Assembly (NCBI GenBank): GCA_022771185.1
Contig: JALFCJ010000100.1
Location: 1 to 8,941 of the forward strand
DNA length: 8,941 bases
Source of the DNA: Spirochaetales bacterium
GTDB taxonomy: Bacteria; Spirochaetota; Spirochaetia; Sphaerochaetales; Sphaerochaetaceae
Direction of reading: 5' to 3'
Both the position numbers and the translations under genes were made by a program. Positions 1-7,289 of the stretch are shown piece after piece. Numbering within the stretch: the stretch's first letter is position 1; every line of letters begins with the position of its first letter. The notes below the pieces were generated by a model. The model made no database searches, had not been told where the DNA came from, and worked only from the letters and a program-made list of their open reading frames with translations.

Positions 1-114
1 ATCCCTTACTCTCTTTCTTTCAAAGAAAATACAGTAGCTCTCAAGTGTCATAAAACAAGAGAGACAAAAGAGTATTCTAATGTATCTGAAGCAGTGGAAG
101 GTATTATAATTTGA
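1..114 (+). CDS. C-terminal end of an unidentified upstream gene (partial)
   Basis: One + strand frame is open from the window edge to a TGA at 112-114, giving the last 37 residues of a protein that ends ...NVSEAVEGIII. The fragment is mixed polar and hydrophobic, with no low-complexity run, and has one Cys. I do not recognise the family. The argument that it is real is its end: the TGA overlaps the TTG start of the helicase as TTGA, the close packing seen in bacterial operons, so the two are probably co-transcribed and translationally coupled. A chance open frame of 37 codons is possible, and the other two + frames contain stops in this stretch. Confidence 0.45.
   Translation: MPYSLSFKENTVALKCHKTRETKEYSNVSEAVEGIII
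96..101 (+). promoter_or_regulatory. Ribosome binding site deciding the TTG start of the helicase
   Basis: GGAAGG lies 9 bases before the TTG at 111. The helicase frame has a TGA stop at 87-89, and the TTG is the only usable start between that stop and the conserved N-terminus (LPVYRHRNEIL), so this site supports TTG initiation. It lies inside the preceding reading frame. Confidence 0.6.
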
Positions 115-2576
115 CACAATATCAAGACCTACCTGTTTACAGACATAGAAACGAGATATTAACGGCTCTCTCCAACAATCAAGTCATTGTTGTGGAGAGC
201 CCTACCGGCAGTGGCAAGACAACTCAGATTCCTCTTATTCTCAAAGATGCAGGATACGCAGAACTGGGAGTAATAGGAATTACCCAGCCAAGGCGCATCG
301 CCGCAATGAGCGTCTCAGAGTACATAAAGAAACAGATTAATGATGAAGGCACATATTGCGGATATACAATGCGCTTTCATGACACTACAGATAAAAACAC
401 AAGAATAAAGATCATGACAGACGGCATACTTCTTCAGGAAGTAAAGGCTGATCAAATTCTTTCCCGCTATAGCGTCATTATGGTGGACGAGGCCCATGAA
501 AGAAGCCTGAACATCGACTTTATCCTTGGACTATTAAAAGAAATAATAAGAGAAAGAAAGGACCTGAAGATAATAATCTCTTCTGCAACAATAAACACCC
601 AGGTTTTTTCATCTTTCTTCGACTCCGCCCCCATCGTATCCATAGACTCCAGGCCTTATCCTGTCTCAGTATTCTATAAACCTCTTACTCTTGATAAAGA
701 GCATGAAGAAGAATACTACCTACAGATACAAGCAATCATAAAAAGTGTACATGAAAGGGAAGACGGCGGAGATGTTCTGGTTTTCCTACCTGGAGAAGCA
801 GAGATCAAGACTTGTATCCAATCGCTGTATGGCTCGGAGCTGATGGATTCAAGAGAGCTGGATATCTACCCTCTCTATGGAAGACTAAGTAAAGAAGACC
901 AAGAAAAGGTCTTTACTCCAACCACCCCTGGACACACTAAGGTGGTAGTATCCACAAACATTGCAGAGACAAGCCTTACCATCGATGGCATCAGATGTGT
1001 CATCGACTCAGGCTGGTGCAAGATAAACTACTATAACCAGAGAAACTTTACATCTGCTTTGATCCCATCACTAATCTCAAAGGCATCTGCAGACCAAAGA
1101 AAAGGCAGGGCTGGAAGAACAGCCCCTGGAGTATGTTGGAGATTATATAACGAAGAGAACTACAACAGGCGAAGAGAGTACAGTGAGGAAGAAATACTTC
1201 ATTCTGATTTGGCGGAAGTAGTACTTAGAATGTGTGAGCTGGGAATATATAACCTTACATCCTTCCCTTTCATCACACCGCCTCAAAAGAAGGCTCTGGA
1301 ATCAGCCATCGACACTCTCAAGTATATCGGAGCTGTAAAAGATAACCTCCACTTAACGAAGATCGGTGAATTGATGATCCGTTTTCCTCTTATTCCCAGG
1401 CTATCGAGAGTAATGGTGGAAGCAATACTAAACTACCCTTCCTCTATTTCCGATGTATCTATTGCAGTGGCCTTCTTATCTACAAAAACTCCTTTCATAA
1501 TGCCCCCTGGGGAAGAGCTTGAAGCCAGGGATGTACACCACTCTCTTGTAGATAACCCTAACGGCGACTTTGCCGCTTGGCTTAATCTATATAAGCGATA
1601 TGTAACAATAAGAGGCGAAAAGGCAAGAGAGTCTTTCTGCAACAACAGATACCTCGATAAGCAGACTATGGATGAAATCTGCCATATAAAATCCCAGTTA
1701 TTGGAGATCGTGGAAGAGATAGGCTTACCTGTAGTGGAGGGGAAGACGAATATAGGAGAATACCTGATTTGTCTCGCTTCCGGCTTAAGGCAATACATCT
1801 GTAAGCGTGTAGACAAATTCTCATACCGTTCTGTAAAAGCCGATGAAATCTTGATTCATCCCGGATCATCCTGGTTCTCAAATAAGCCTGAATACATTCT
1901 TGCAGGAGAGATTGTACAAACTACAAAAATGTATGCCAGGTCCGTTTCTCCATTAAAGCCTATGTGGATCAATGCCATAGATCCATTTCTATTGAAGGAA
2001 CTGGAAAAGAAAAATGGAGAAAAGAAGAAAGAAGTCAAAACTAAAGCCAAAGGACCTAATACCAGTGTAGCATCTCTGGAGCCCTATAGAGTCGGTTCTT
2101 CTCATAAAGGCAAAGGAAAGTTCGTCGTTCCTCTTACTGATTTACCACAGATCAAGACAAGGTCCAGTGTCCAAATCTGGCTTAAATGTGGCAACTCTAT
2201 CAGCTTAAAGAGTGTGAAGACAAGTAAGATAGACAAAGAACTCTCCCTTATTCCTATAAAGAAGGATCCTCTCAAAGATAAGCCTAAGAAGGCTATTACA
2301 CCGGAATCCAGCGATGACGAGATCATCTCATTCCTCACTTATCTCTTGAAGCCTTATAAAAGCGGGAAGAATAACTTTGTATTCCTCTCTTTAAGAGAGA
2401 ATGAAGGTAAGTATTCCTTAATCCCTGAAGCTTCCATTGAAAACGGCGTAAGAGAGACTATATATTCTCTCTCTTCTCTATTGGAGATGATTCCAAAAAG
2501 CAGGAAGACAGCGAGGAAGAGAATAAATGGCATTCTTTCAGCCTATGAAAAAGCAGTTGATTTAGGTGAGGATTAG
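111..2576 (+). CDS. hrpA: DEAH-box ATP-dependent RNA helicase (HrpA/DHX-like)
   Basis: An 821-residue cytoplasmic superfamily 2 helicase that would use ATP to remodel RNA or RNA-protein complexes. Motifs seen in order: Walker A PTGSGKTTQ (31-39), TQPRR motif Ia (58-62), DEAH (126-129), SAT (158-160), motif IV VLVFLPGEAEI (222-232), motif V STNIAETSLTIDGI (281-294) and motif VI QRKGRAGRTAPG (329-340). These are followed by winged-helix and HA2 regions (about 360-540) and an OB-fold-like region (about 550-630). Motifs V and VI read more like eukaryotic Prp/DHX proteins than E. coli HrpA (RGRCGR type) or HrpB. It is much shorter than E. coli HrpA (about 1300 residues). After a Lys-rich linker (632-648) comes a C-terminal stretch of about 170 residues that I cannot assign. 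The TTG start overlaps the previous stop. Its RNA substrate cannot be told from sequence, and the symbol is by family only. Confidence 0.93.
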   Translation: MTQYQDLPVYRHRNEILTALSNNQVIVVESPTGSGKTTQIPLILKDAGYAELGVIGITQPRRIAAMSVSEYIKKQINDEGTYCGYTMRFHDTTDKNTRIKIMTDGILLQEVKADQILSRYSVIMVDEAHERSLNIDFILGLLKEIIRERKDLKIIISSATINTQVFSSFFDSAPIVSIDSRPYPVSVFYKPLTLDKEHEEEYYLQIQAIIKSVHEREDGGDVLVFLPGEAEIKTCIQSLYGSELMDSRELDIYPLYGRLSKEDQEKVFTPTTPGHTKVVVSTNIAETSLTIDGIRCVIDSGWCKINYYNQRNFTSALIPSLISKASADQRKGRAGRTAPGVCWRLYNEENYNRRREYSEEEILHSDLAEVVLRMCELGIYNLTSFPFITPPQKKALESAIDTLKYIGAVKDNLHLTKIGELMIRFPLIPRLSRVMVEAILNYPSSISDVSIAVAFLSTKTPFIMPPGEELEARDVHHSLVDNPNGDFAAWLNLYKRYVTIRGEKARESFCNNRYLDKQTMDEICHIKSQLLEIVEEIGLPVVEGKTNIGEYLICLASGLRQYICKRVDKFSYRSVKADEILIHPGSSWFSNKPEYILAGEIVQTTKMYARSVSPLKPMWINAIDPFLLKELEKKNGEKKKEVKTKAKGPNTSVASLEPYRVGSSHKGKGKFVVPLTDLPQIKTRSSVQIWLKCGNSISLKSVKTSKIDKELSLIPIKKDPLKDKPKKAITPESSDDEIISFLTYLLKPYKSGKNNFVFLSLRENEGKYSLIPEASIENGVRETIYSLSSLLEMIPKSRKTARKRINGILSAYEKAVDLGED

Positions 2577-2584
2577 TCCTCACC
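2565..2584. terminator. Hairpin at convergent helicase/aroB junction, possible bidirectional terminator
   Basis: GGTGAGGA (2565-2572) and TCCTCACC (2577-2584) form a perfect 8-bp stem with a TTAG loop. The helicase stop codon TAG (2574-2576) lies in the loop. On the + strand the stem is followed only by TTTAAAC, and on the - strand by TAAATC, so the T-tract is weak in both directions. Its place between two convergent genes with a 9-base gap suggests it ends or separates both transcripts. Efficiency is uncertain. Confidence 0.5.
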
Positions 2585-2585
2585 T

Positions 2586-3629
2586 TTAAACTATCATCGC
2601 AGCCACCTGATCGTCTGAGAGTGGTGACAATACAGGCTCCCCCAAGCCTTTGAGGAATACAAACTTTGTAACTCCCCCACTCTTCTTCTTGTCTTTCTTT
2701 GTGGCTTCTATAAATCTTTCATAGTCCTTCTTTTGGACTGTATACTCGTCAAGGAAAGGAAACTGAGAGATAAGATCAATACACCAGAGATAAAATTCTG
2801 GAGGAGTAATACCCTGCCAGAGTCCGCTGGTAAGAGCTTTCTTCATTCCCCATACAACTGCTTCTCCATGGCTTATGGAGTAATCTGTAATGCTCTCCAA
2901 GGCATGGCCGAAAGTATGGCCGAAGTTTAGGGCGCTTCTAATACCTTTCTTCTCCATTGGATCACGCTCGATATAGCTCTTCTTTACTCTTAGAGATAAC
3001 TCCACCATTTTGTCTAATGCGTATTCATCTCTTTCAAGAATCTTATCTCTATTACTAAAAAGGAACTTATATAGAGCATCATCTTCCGAGAGAAATGCGT
3101 GTTTCACCACTTCTCCCATACCACACATAAACTCTTTATCTGAGAGAGTGGAAAGAACTGGAAAAGAAAGAATAACATCCTCCGCCGGATAAAAAGCTCC
3201 TACAGTGTTTTTTGTATTCATAAAATCTATGGCAGCCTTGCCTCCTAGAGAGGCATCAACCATAGAAAGAAGCGTAGTGGGACACAAAACAAGCCTTGCT
3301 CCTCTCATAAATAGAGCTGAAGCAAGAGCTGTCATATCACAAACGACTCCACCGCCTATTGCAACAAAGACACCATCTCTTGCCATAGAATGATTGAGGG
3401 CAAATGAGAGTATCTTCTCTAAGCTTTCCCAGTTTTTATTCTCTTCTCCGCTCTTCAACACTACTGTCCTCTCTTTATCAGGAGAGTATTTGAGAGAGTT
3501 TTCGTCTGTTACGATTACATAAGAAGGAGAGAGTGAGAGAATCTTCTCATTCATTTCGTTGTTGTCAGTTGTAAACCAAACATTGGTCTTTATATCGTTC
3601 TGGAGTGTTACTTCAAATCTCTTATCCAT
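2586..3629 (-). CDS. aroB: 3-dehydroquinate synthase
   Basis: Converts DAHP to 3-dehydroquinate, the second step of the shikimate pathway to aromatic amino acids; the enzyme uses NAD+ and a divalent metal in the cytoplasm. The 347 residues match the usual family length. Visible motifs: SGEENKNWE (60-68), the NAD-binding glycine stretch GGGVV (92-96) followed by Asp98, PTTLLSMVDASLGGKAAID (117-135), GMGEVVKHA (170-178), LNFGHTFGHALE (234-245) and SHGEAVVWGM (253-262). From the family, the metal ligands should be Glu173, His238 and His254, all present. KKDKKKSGG (311-319) is the conserved C-terminal Lys-rich loop. The NAD-loop is slightly unusual: GGGVVCDMTAL where GGGVVGDLAGF is common. It stands alone in the window, facing away from the desulfurase operon, so other aro genes must lie elsewhere. 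No strong Shine-Dalgarno is seen; only a purine-rich AGAAAGAAGTG stretch lies upstream. Confidence 0.96.
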   Translation of the reverse strand: MDKRFEVTLQNDIKTNVWFTTDNNEMNEKILSLSPSYVIVTDENSLKYSPDKERTVVLKSGEENKNWESLEKILSFALNHSMARDGVFVAIGGGVVCDMTALASALFMRGARLVLCPTTLLSMVDASLGGKAAIDFMNTKNTVGAFYPAEDVILSFPVLSTLSDKEFMCGMGEVVKHAFLSEDDALYKFLFSNRDKILERDEYALDKMVELSLRVKKSYIERDPMEKKGIRSALNFGHTFGHALESITDYSISHGEAVVWGMKKALTSGLWQGITPPEFYLWCIDLISQFPFLDEYTVQKKDYERFIEATKKDKKKSGGVTKFVFLKGLGEPVLSPLSDDQVAAMIV

Positions 3630-3760
3630 GAAATGAGTCTAAATCTTTTCACTTCTTTCTTCCATATTCCTTACTTTGTTTTCTCTCATAGTGATACTTT
3701 TTCTCTCTATTGGCTCTTCTCTTGTAGACCAAGAAGAGAATAAAGAAGAAAATCCATAGT
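3630..3760. promoter_or_regulatory. Divergent intergenic region between aroB and the desulfurase operon
   Basis: This 131-bp spacer must hold the start signals for both aroB (leftward) and the desulfurase-thiI-transporter operon (rightward). It is pyrimidine-rich on the + strand for most of its length, then turns purine-rich (AAGAAGAGAATAAAGAAG) just before the ATG at 3761, which may act as a weak ribosome binding site. I could not pick out a convincing -35/-10 pair, a riboswitch or an operator palindrome. Confidence 0.4.
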
Positions 3761-4885
3761 ATGGAAATCTACTTTGACAACGCAGCAACTACACCACTCT
3801 CCTCTAGAGCGGCAAAAGCATATATTGAGACAGCAGATCTTTATCCAGGGAACCCTTCTTCAATTCACAGACTTGGAAGAAAGGCAAAAGAAGAACTTGA
3901 GAGAAGAAGATGTCATATCGCCTCCCTTTTGGGTGTAAATGAAAGAAATCTTATCTTTACTTCCGGAGCAACAGAATCAATATCCCTCTTCTTCTCTTCC
4001 CTTCTTTGGATGGAGAAAGGTACCATTGTAGTCTCAAGAATAGAGCACGAAGCTGTTACTTCTTGGATGACATATCTAAAGAAAATTGGCTGGAATATTG
4101 TTAAGATCAAAGCAAAAGGCGGCTTCGTTTCTCCTGAAGAACTCTATTCATCCCTGACGCCAGATACGAAAGTCGTTGCAGTCATGGCAGTGAACAATGT
4201 AACGGGAGCCATCGAAGACACCAAGAGTCTTGTGGAATGTGTGAGAAGATATGAAAAAGAGAATGGAAGGAAGATTCTCTTCTTCTCAGACAGTGTACAG
4301 GCTTTGGGAAAGACAGGACTTGATCTAAAAGGAAGCGATGTAGACGGGGCATCGTTCTCAGCCCATAAAATAAATGGACCTAGGGGTGTAGGACTTTTAT
4401 ATGCAAAGAACCCAGAGATGATACGACCTATTGCCTCTGCTGGAGGACAGGAAAGCGGACACAGAGGAGGAACAGAAAACCTTCCTGGTGTTGCAGCCTT
4501 CGATGAAGCTTTGACAGAGTGGATGGAGAATAGAGAAAAAGACGAGAAGAGAATCGGAGAATATAACAAAATGCTAAGGGAATCTCTATCGAAGCTTGGC
4601 TTAGAGATTATATCTCCAAAGTCTGCTTCTCCTTATATTCTCTCTGTAATTTCGCCTCTTCCATCAGAAGTCTTTACAAGAATGCTGATGGACAAGGGAT
4701 TCTGCGTATCATCCGGTTCAGCCTGCTCCAACAATGCCAAGGGAAAGAGCGAAGGCATACTTGAAGCAATGGGAATAAGAAACGAGAAAGCAAAGAGAGC
4801 CATACGTATAAGTATGGGAAGAGATACAAAAGAAGAAGATATAATAAGCCTATGTAAGGCATTTGGAGAATTAATTAATGGATGA
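3761..4885 (+). CDS. Cysteine desulfurase, IscS/NifS family, probably dedicated to ThiI
   Basis: A PLP enzyme of 374 residues that converts cysteine to alanine and carries the released sulfur as a cysteine persulfide. Seen: N-terminal YFDNAATTPL (4-13), the PGNPSSIHRLGR region (29-40), TSGATES (67-73), His96 in IEHEAV, Asp177 and Gln180 in SDSVQA, the PLP lysine Lys203 in SAHKINGPRG, the RGGTEN loop (235-240), and the persulfide-carrying Cys322 in SSGSACSNNAKGKSE. The downstream thiI overlaps it by 8 bases (ATGGATGA). This pairing matches NifZ (YtbJ) and ThiI of Bacillus subtilis, where a dedicated desulfurase feeds 4-thiouridine synthesis. No iscU, iscR or suf gene lies nearby, so tRNA thiolation is the likelier main role. 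Wider sulfur supply, including Fe-S assembly, cannot be excluded. nifZ-like is an inference from context, so no symbol is given. Confidence 0.94.
   Translation: MEIYFDNAATTPLSSRAAKAYIETADLYPGNPSSIHRLGRKAKEELERRRCHIASLLGVNERNLIFTSGATESISLFFSSLLWMEKGTIVVSRIEHEAVTSWMTYLKKIGWNIVKIKAKGGFVSPEELYSSLTPDTKVVAVMAVNNVTGAIEDTKSLVECVRRYEKENGRKILFFSDSVQALGKTGLDLKGSDVDGASFSAHKINGPRGVGLLYAKNPEMIRPIASAGGQESGHRGGTENLPGVAAFDEALTEWMENREKDEKRIGEYNKMLRESLSKLGLEIISPKSASPYILSVISPLPSEVFTRMLMDKGFCVSSGSACSNNAKGKSEGILEAMGIRNEKAKRAIRISMGRDTKEEDIISLCKAFGELING
4865..4868 (+). promoter_or_regulatory. Ribosome binding site of thiI inside the desulfurase gene
   Basis: GGAG lies 9 bases before the thiI ATG at 4878, within the last codons of the desulfurase gene. 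Together with the 8-base overlap of the two frames it indicates coupled translation of the pair. Confidence 0.55.
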
Positions 4886-6104
4886 AAGATTATACTTGGT
4901 AAAAGAGGGAGAAATATCTCTTAAGGGTGGAAATAGAATAATGTTTGAGCGTAAGCTAAGGGCAAATATCCGCTCTAAGCTGAAGCCATACGAGTCCCAC
5001 ATGGATAAATCAAAAGGAAGAGTCTATGTATTTGTAGACGACAAATGCCCTAGAGAGATGGCAGAAAAGGCTCTCTCCACAACCTTCGGTATTACTGGTT
5101 GGGCTTTGAGTGAAAGATGCAAGGAAAAAACCATTGAATCAATAAAAGAGAAGACTGAGGAGATACTCTCCTCTCACCCGTTTGGCGATACAGGTTCCTT
5201 TAAAGTAGATGTAAGAAGAGAAGATAAATCCTTCCCTCTGGATTCTCATATGGTTGCCATCACCTTGGCTGATATTGTAGAGAAATACTACCCTAATCTC
5301 TCTGTAGACCTAAAGAACCCAGACTACACTCTTACTGTAGAAATCAGAAACCAATGTTTTGTTTATACAGACAGCAAAAAAGGTGTAGGAGGTCTTCCTG
5401 TAGGAACAGCTGGAAGGGGCATGCTCCTTCTTTCTGGAGGCATAGACAGTCCTGTTGCAGGATACACGATGGCAAAGCGTGGTTTGAAGCTGGATTGCTG
5501 TTATTTCCATGCCTATCCATATACTTCAGAACTAGCTCTCGATAAAGTAAAGAAGCTTGCCTCCATCATTGCTCCTTACCTACAGGGGACCAGGCTTTTT
5601 GTTGTACCTTTTACTAAGGGACAAGAGTACATCAGAGACCATGGAATCGAAGAAGAAGCTACACTTATGTTCAGAGCTTCTATGATGCAGACAGCAGAAA
5701 AGCTTTCAAAGAGATACCATGACGTGGCCATTGTAACTGGAGAAGCTGTGTCCCAGGTGGCATCACAGACTTTGGATGCCATGACATTTACAGACAGCAT
5801 GACAGACCTTCTTGTATTAAGACCTCTCTGTGGCCTCGATAAAGAAGAGATAATCGACAGGGCGAAGGCGATCGGAACATATGAAACATCCATTCTTCCT
5901 TATGAAGACTGCTGCGTCGTGTTCTCACCAAAGCACCCGGTAACAAGACCTGACAAAGAAGAGATGAAGGAGCATTTTGATTCATTGGAAATGGATGCCC
6001 TCATCGATGAAGCTGTAGAAAATACAGTAGTCTACACATTCTCAGATCAGGGAGAAGAGATTGAATGCAGGGAGGTCAGAAGAACAGAATATGGAGAAGA
6101 TTAA
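4878..6104 (+). CDS. thiI: tRNA 4-thiouridine synthase ThiI (no rhodanese domain)
   Basis: Adenylates U8 of tRNA and replaces its oxygen with sulfur delivered by a desulfurase, giving 4-thiouridine; in some bacteria the protein also serves thiamine thiazole synthesis. It has 408 residues. The N-terminal ferredoxin-like part begins GEISLKGGNR (11-20). The THUMP domain spans about 60-165. The PP-loop ATPase domain starts with SGGIDSPVAGY (186-196) and contains TGEAVSQVASQT (287-298). EDCCVVF (343-349) holds the cysteine position matching Cys344 of E. coli ThiI; a neighbouring Cys is also present. The protein ends without the C-terminal rhodanese domain (with Cys456) found in E. coli, so sulfur should come straight from the desulfurase to the PP-loop cysteine, as described for B. 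subtilis. No thiamine gene is visible in the window, so tRNA modification is the main inferred role. Confidence 0.96.
   Translation: MDERLYLVKEGEISLKGGNRIMFERKLRANIRSKLKPYESHMDKSKGRVYVFVDDKCPREMAEKALSTTFGITGWALSERCKEKTIESIKEKTEEILSSHPFGDTGSFKVDVRREDKSFPLDSHMVAITLADIVEKYYPNLSVDLKNPDYTLTVEIRNQCFVYTDSKKGVGGLPVGTAGRGMLLLSGGIDSPVAGYTMAKRGLKLDCCYFHAYPYTSELALDKVKKLASIIAPYLQGTRLFVVPFTKGQEYIRDHGIEEEATLMFRASMMQTAEKLSKRYHDVAIVTGEAVSQVASQTLDAMTFTDSMTDLLVLRPLCGLDKEEIIDRAKAIGTYETSILPYEDCCVVFSPKHPVTRPDKEEMKEHFDSLEMDALIDEAVENTVVYTFSDQGEEIECREVRRTEYGED
6070..6075 (+). promoter_or_regulatory. Possible ribosome binding site of the transporter gene
   Basis: GGGAGG within the end of thiI is the best Shine-Dalgarno match near the transporter start, but it sits 15 bases before the ATG at 6091, longer than usual. 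It falls after the alternative TTG at 6061, so it argues against that start. Confidence 0.35.
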
Positions 6105-7233
6105 GTCTTTCTGCAAAAAACAAATTGTATTTGTAGTTGCATTATTCGCTTCCATTTTGTCTCTTATCCTCTCCCCTCCGACTGGAGAGAGGTTTATGTC
6201 TCTTGACTGGAGGACTCTATTTACTCTTTTCATGCTTCTTCTAGTATTGGAAGGATTTAAGAAAGAGAAGATGTTCTACCCCTTCTTTTGCCTTACAGAT
6301 AGGTTTAAGACCATCAAGGGACTGACATACTTTCTTGTAGGCGTAGTATTTTTTCTTGCCCCTTTCATTACCAACGATGTATCTTTGGTCACATTCGTTC
6401 CTCTTACAATAATTATCTTTAAGGGAATAAAGAAGGAAAAATACCTACTCCAAACAGTGATACTGGAGAATATTGCAGCCATATCAGGAGCATTCTTGAC
6501 ACCATTTGGGAACCCTCAGAATCTCTTTATATATACAAATACAAAGGTCTCTCCTTCTTCCTTTATTCTTCACATGCTGCCAATGTGGGGTATGGGGCTG
6601 TTAGGTCTATTTGTAGCAGTAAACTTTATTTATAGAAAGAACCCAAAGGAGCCAATATATACAAACGAAAGAATCGAGCATGATGCTCCAGATCCTCAGA
6701 ACAGAGGACTAAGAGTATTCTATCTCGCTCTCTTGGTTCTTCTTTTGGTAGAAATCATTACGAGAGTATTTAACTTTATTGATATTGTAATAATAGTTTT
6801 GGCTGCCCTTCTTATATTCGACAGAAAAGTATTTAAGAAAGTCGACTACTATCTATTGTCTACATTCTTCCTTTTCTTCCTCTTCTCTTCTTCTATTGCA
6901 GATATTCCATTTGTCAAAGATTTCCTATCAACGCATGTCAGTGGCAATGAGTATTGGTGGGGCTTAGGTATCAGTCAGATCATTTCAAATGTTCCAGGAA
7001 CTGCTCTCCTCTTAGATTTCTCCAATAACTATACTGCACTACTATACGGAGTAAATGCAGCAGGAATGGGAACTATTGTAGGGTCTCTAGCTTCACTTAT
7101 TACGTTCTCCATATACAACAAAGAGTATCCTGAAGAAAAGAAAAACTTCTTCAAGTATTTCCACTTCTTCTCTCTTTGTTTCTTAGTACTGTATATATTG
7201 ACTGCACTACCAATACAGAATTGGGCATTATAA
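6091..7233 (+). CDS. ArsB/CitM/NhaD-type (ion transporter superfamily) membrane transporter
   Basis: An inner-membrane carrier of 380 residues, counted from ATG 6091, with roughly ten hydrophobic segments. Two signatures of the ion transporter superfamily are visible: ITNDVSLVTFVPLTI (93-107), followed by TPFGNPQNLFIYT (137-149), and in the second half SQIISNVPGTALLLD (295-309), followed by GVNAAGMGTIVGSLASLITF (320-339). The paired N-D/N-V-P motifs at re-entrant hairpins reflect the inverted two-repeat fold. A charged, hydrophilic loop (about 182-207) joins the halves. Family members move citrate or dicarboxylates, arsenite, or sodium/protons, and the substrate cannot be told here; no arsR, arsC or citrate gene is adjacent. 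A TTG at 6061 in frame would add ten polar residues (MNAGRSEEQN). I prefer ATG 6091 because it directly precedes the basic, membrane-protein-like N-terminus. The gene overlaps thiI by 14 bases and so probably shares its transcript, although no functional link to tRNA thiolation is evident. Confidence 0.85.
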   Translation: MEKIKSFCKKQIVFVVALFASILSLILSPPTGERFMSLDWRTLFTLFMLLLVLEGFKKEKMFYPFFCLTDRFKTIKGLTYFLVGVVFFLAPFITNDVSLVTFVPLTIIIFKGIKKEKYLLQTVILENIAAISGAFLTPFGNPQNLFIYTNTKVSPSSFILHMLPMWGMGLLGLFVAVNFIYRKNPKEPIYTNERIEHDAPDPQNRGLRVFYLALLVLLLVEIITRVFNFIDIVIIVLAALLIFDRKVFKKVDYYLLSTFFLFFLFSSSIADIPFVKDFLSTHVSGNEYWWGLGISQIISNVPGTALLLDFSNNYTALLYGVNAAGMGTIVGSLASLITFSIYNKEYPEEKKNFFKYFHFFSLCFLVLYILTALPIQNWAL

Positions 7234-7234
7234 G

Positions 7235-7275
7235 AAAAGGTTCGGGGCTAAAAAAACACCTCGAACCATTTTTCT
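7235..7275. terminator. Strong intrinsic terminator, probably bidirectional
   Basis: GGTTCGGGG (7239-7247) pairs with CCTCGAACC (7259-7267) to give a 9-bp stem with one G-T pair. The loop is an A-rich 11 bases, and ATTTTTCTTT follows on the + strand. The AAAA just before the stem gives a T-tract on the - strand as well. It ends the desulfurase-thiI-transporter operon, with its stem beginning 6 bases after the transporter stop, and could also end leftward transcription from the nuclease pseudogene. Confidence 0.88.
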
Positions 7276-7289
7276 TTGATAGCTTTAGA

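Noticed and set aside
1433..1816. A 127-codon open frame on the - strand inside the helicase gene.
   Set aside because: It is a shadow of the conserved helicase coding sequence, with no family resemblance and no start signal.
4144..4569. A 141-codon open frame on the - strand inside the desulfurase gene.
   Set aside because: It is antisense to a clearly conserved enzyme, Ser/Pro/Phe-rich as expected from the complement of the coding strand, and has no recognisable motif.
6061..6090. The TTG at 6061 as the start of the transporter.
   Set aside because: It would overlap thiI by 44 bases, and the added residues are polar and unlike a transporter N-terminus. The only good Shine-Dalgarno lies after it, and ATG 6091 is available.
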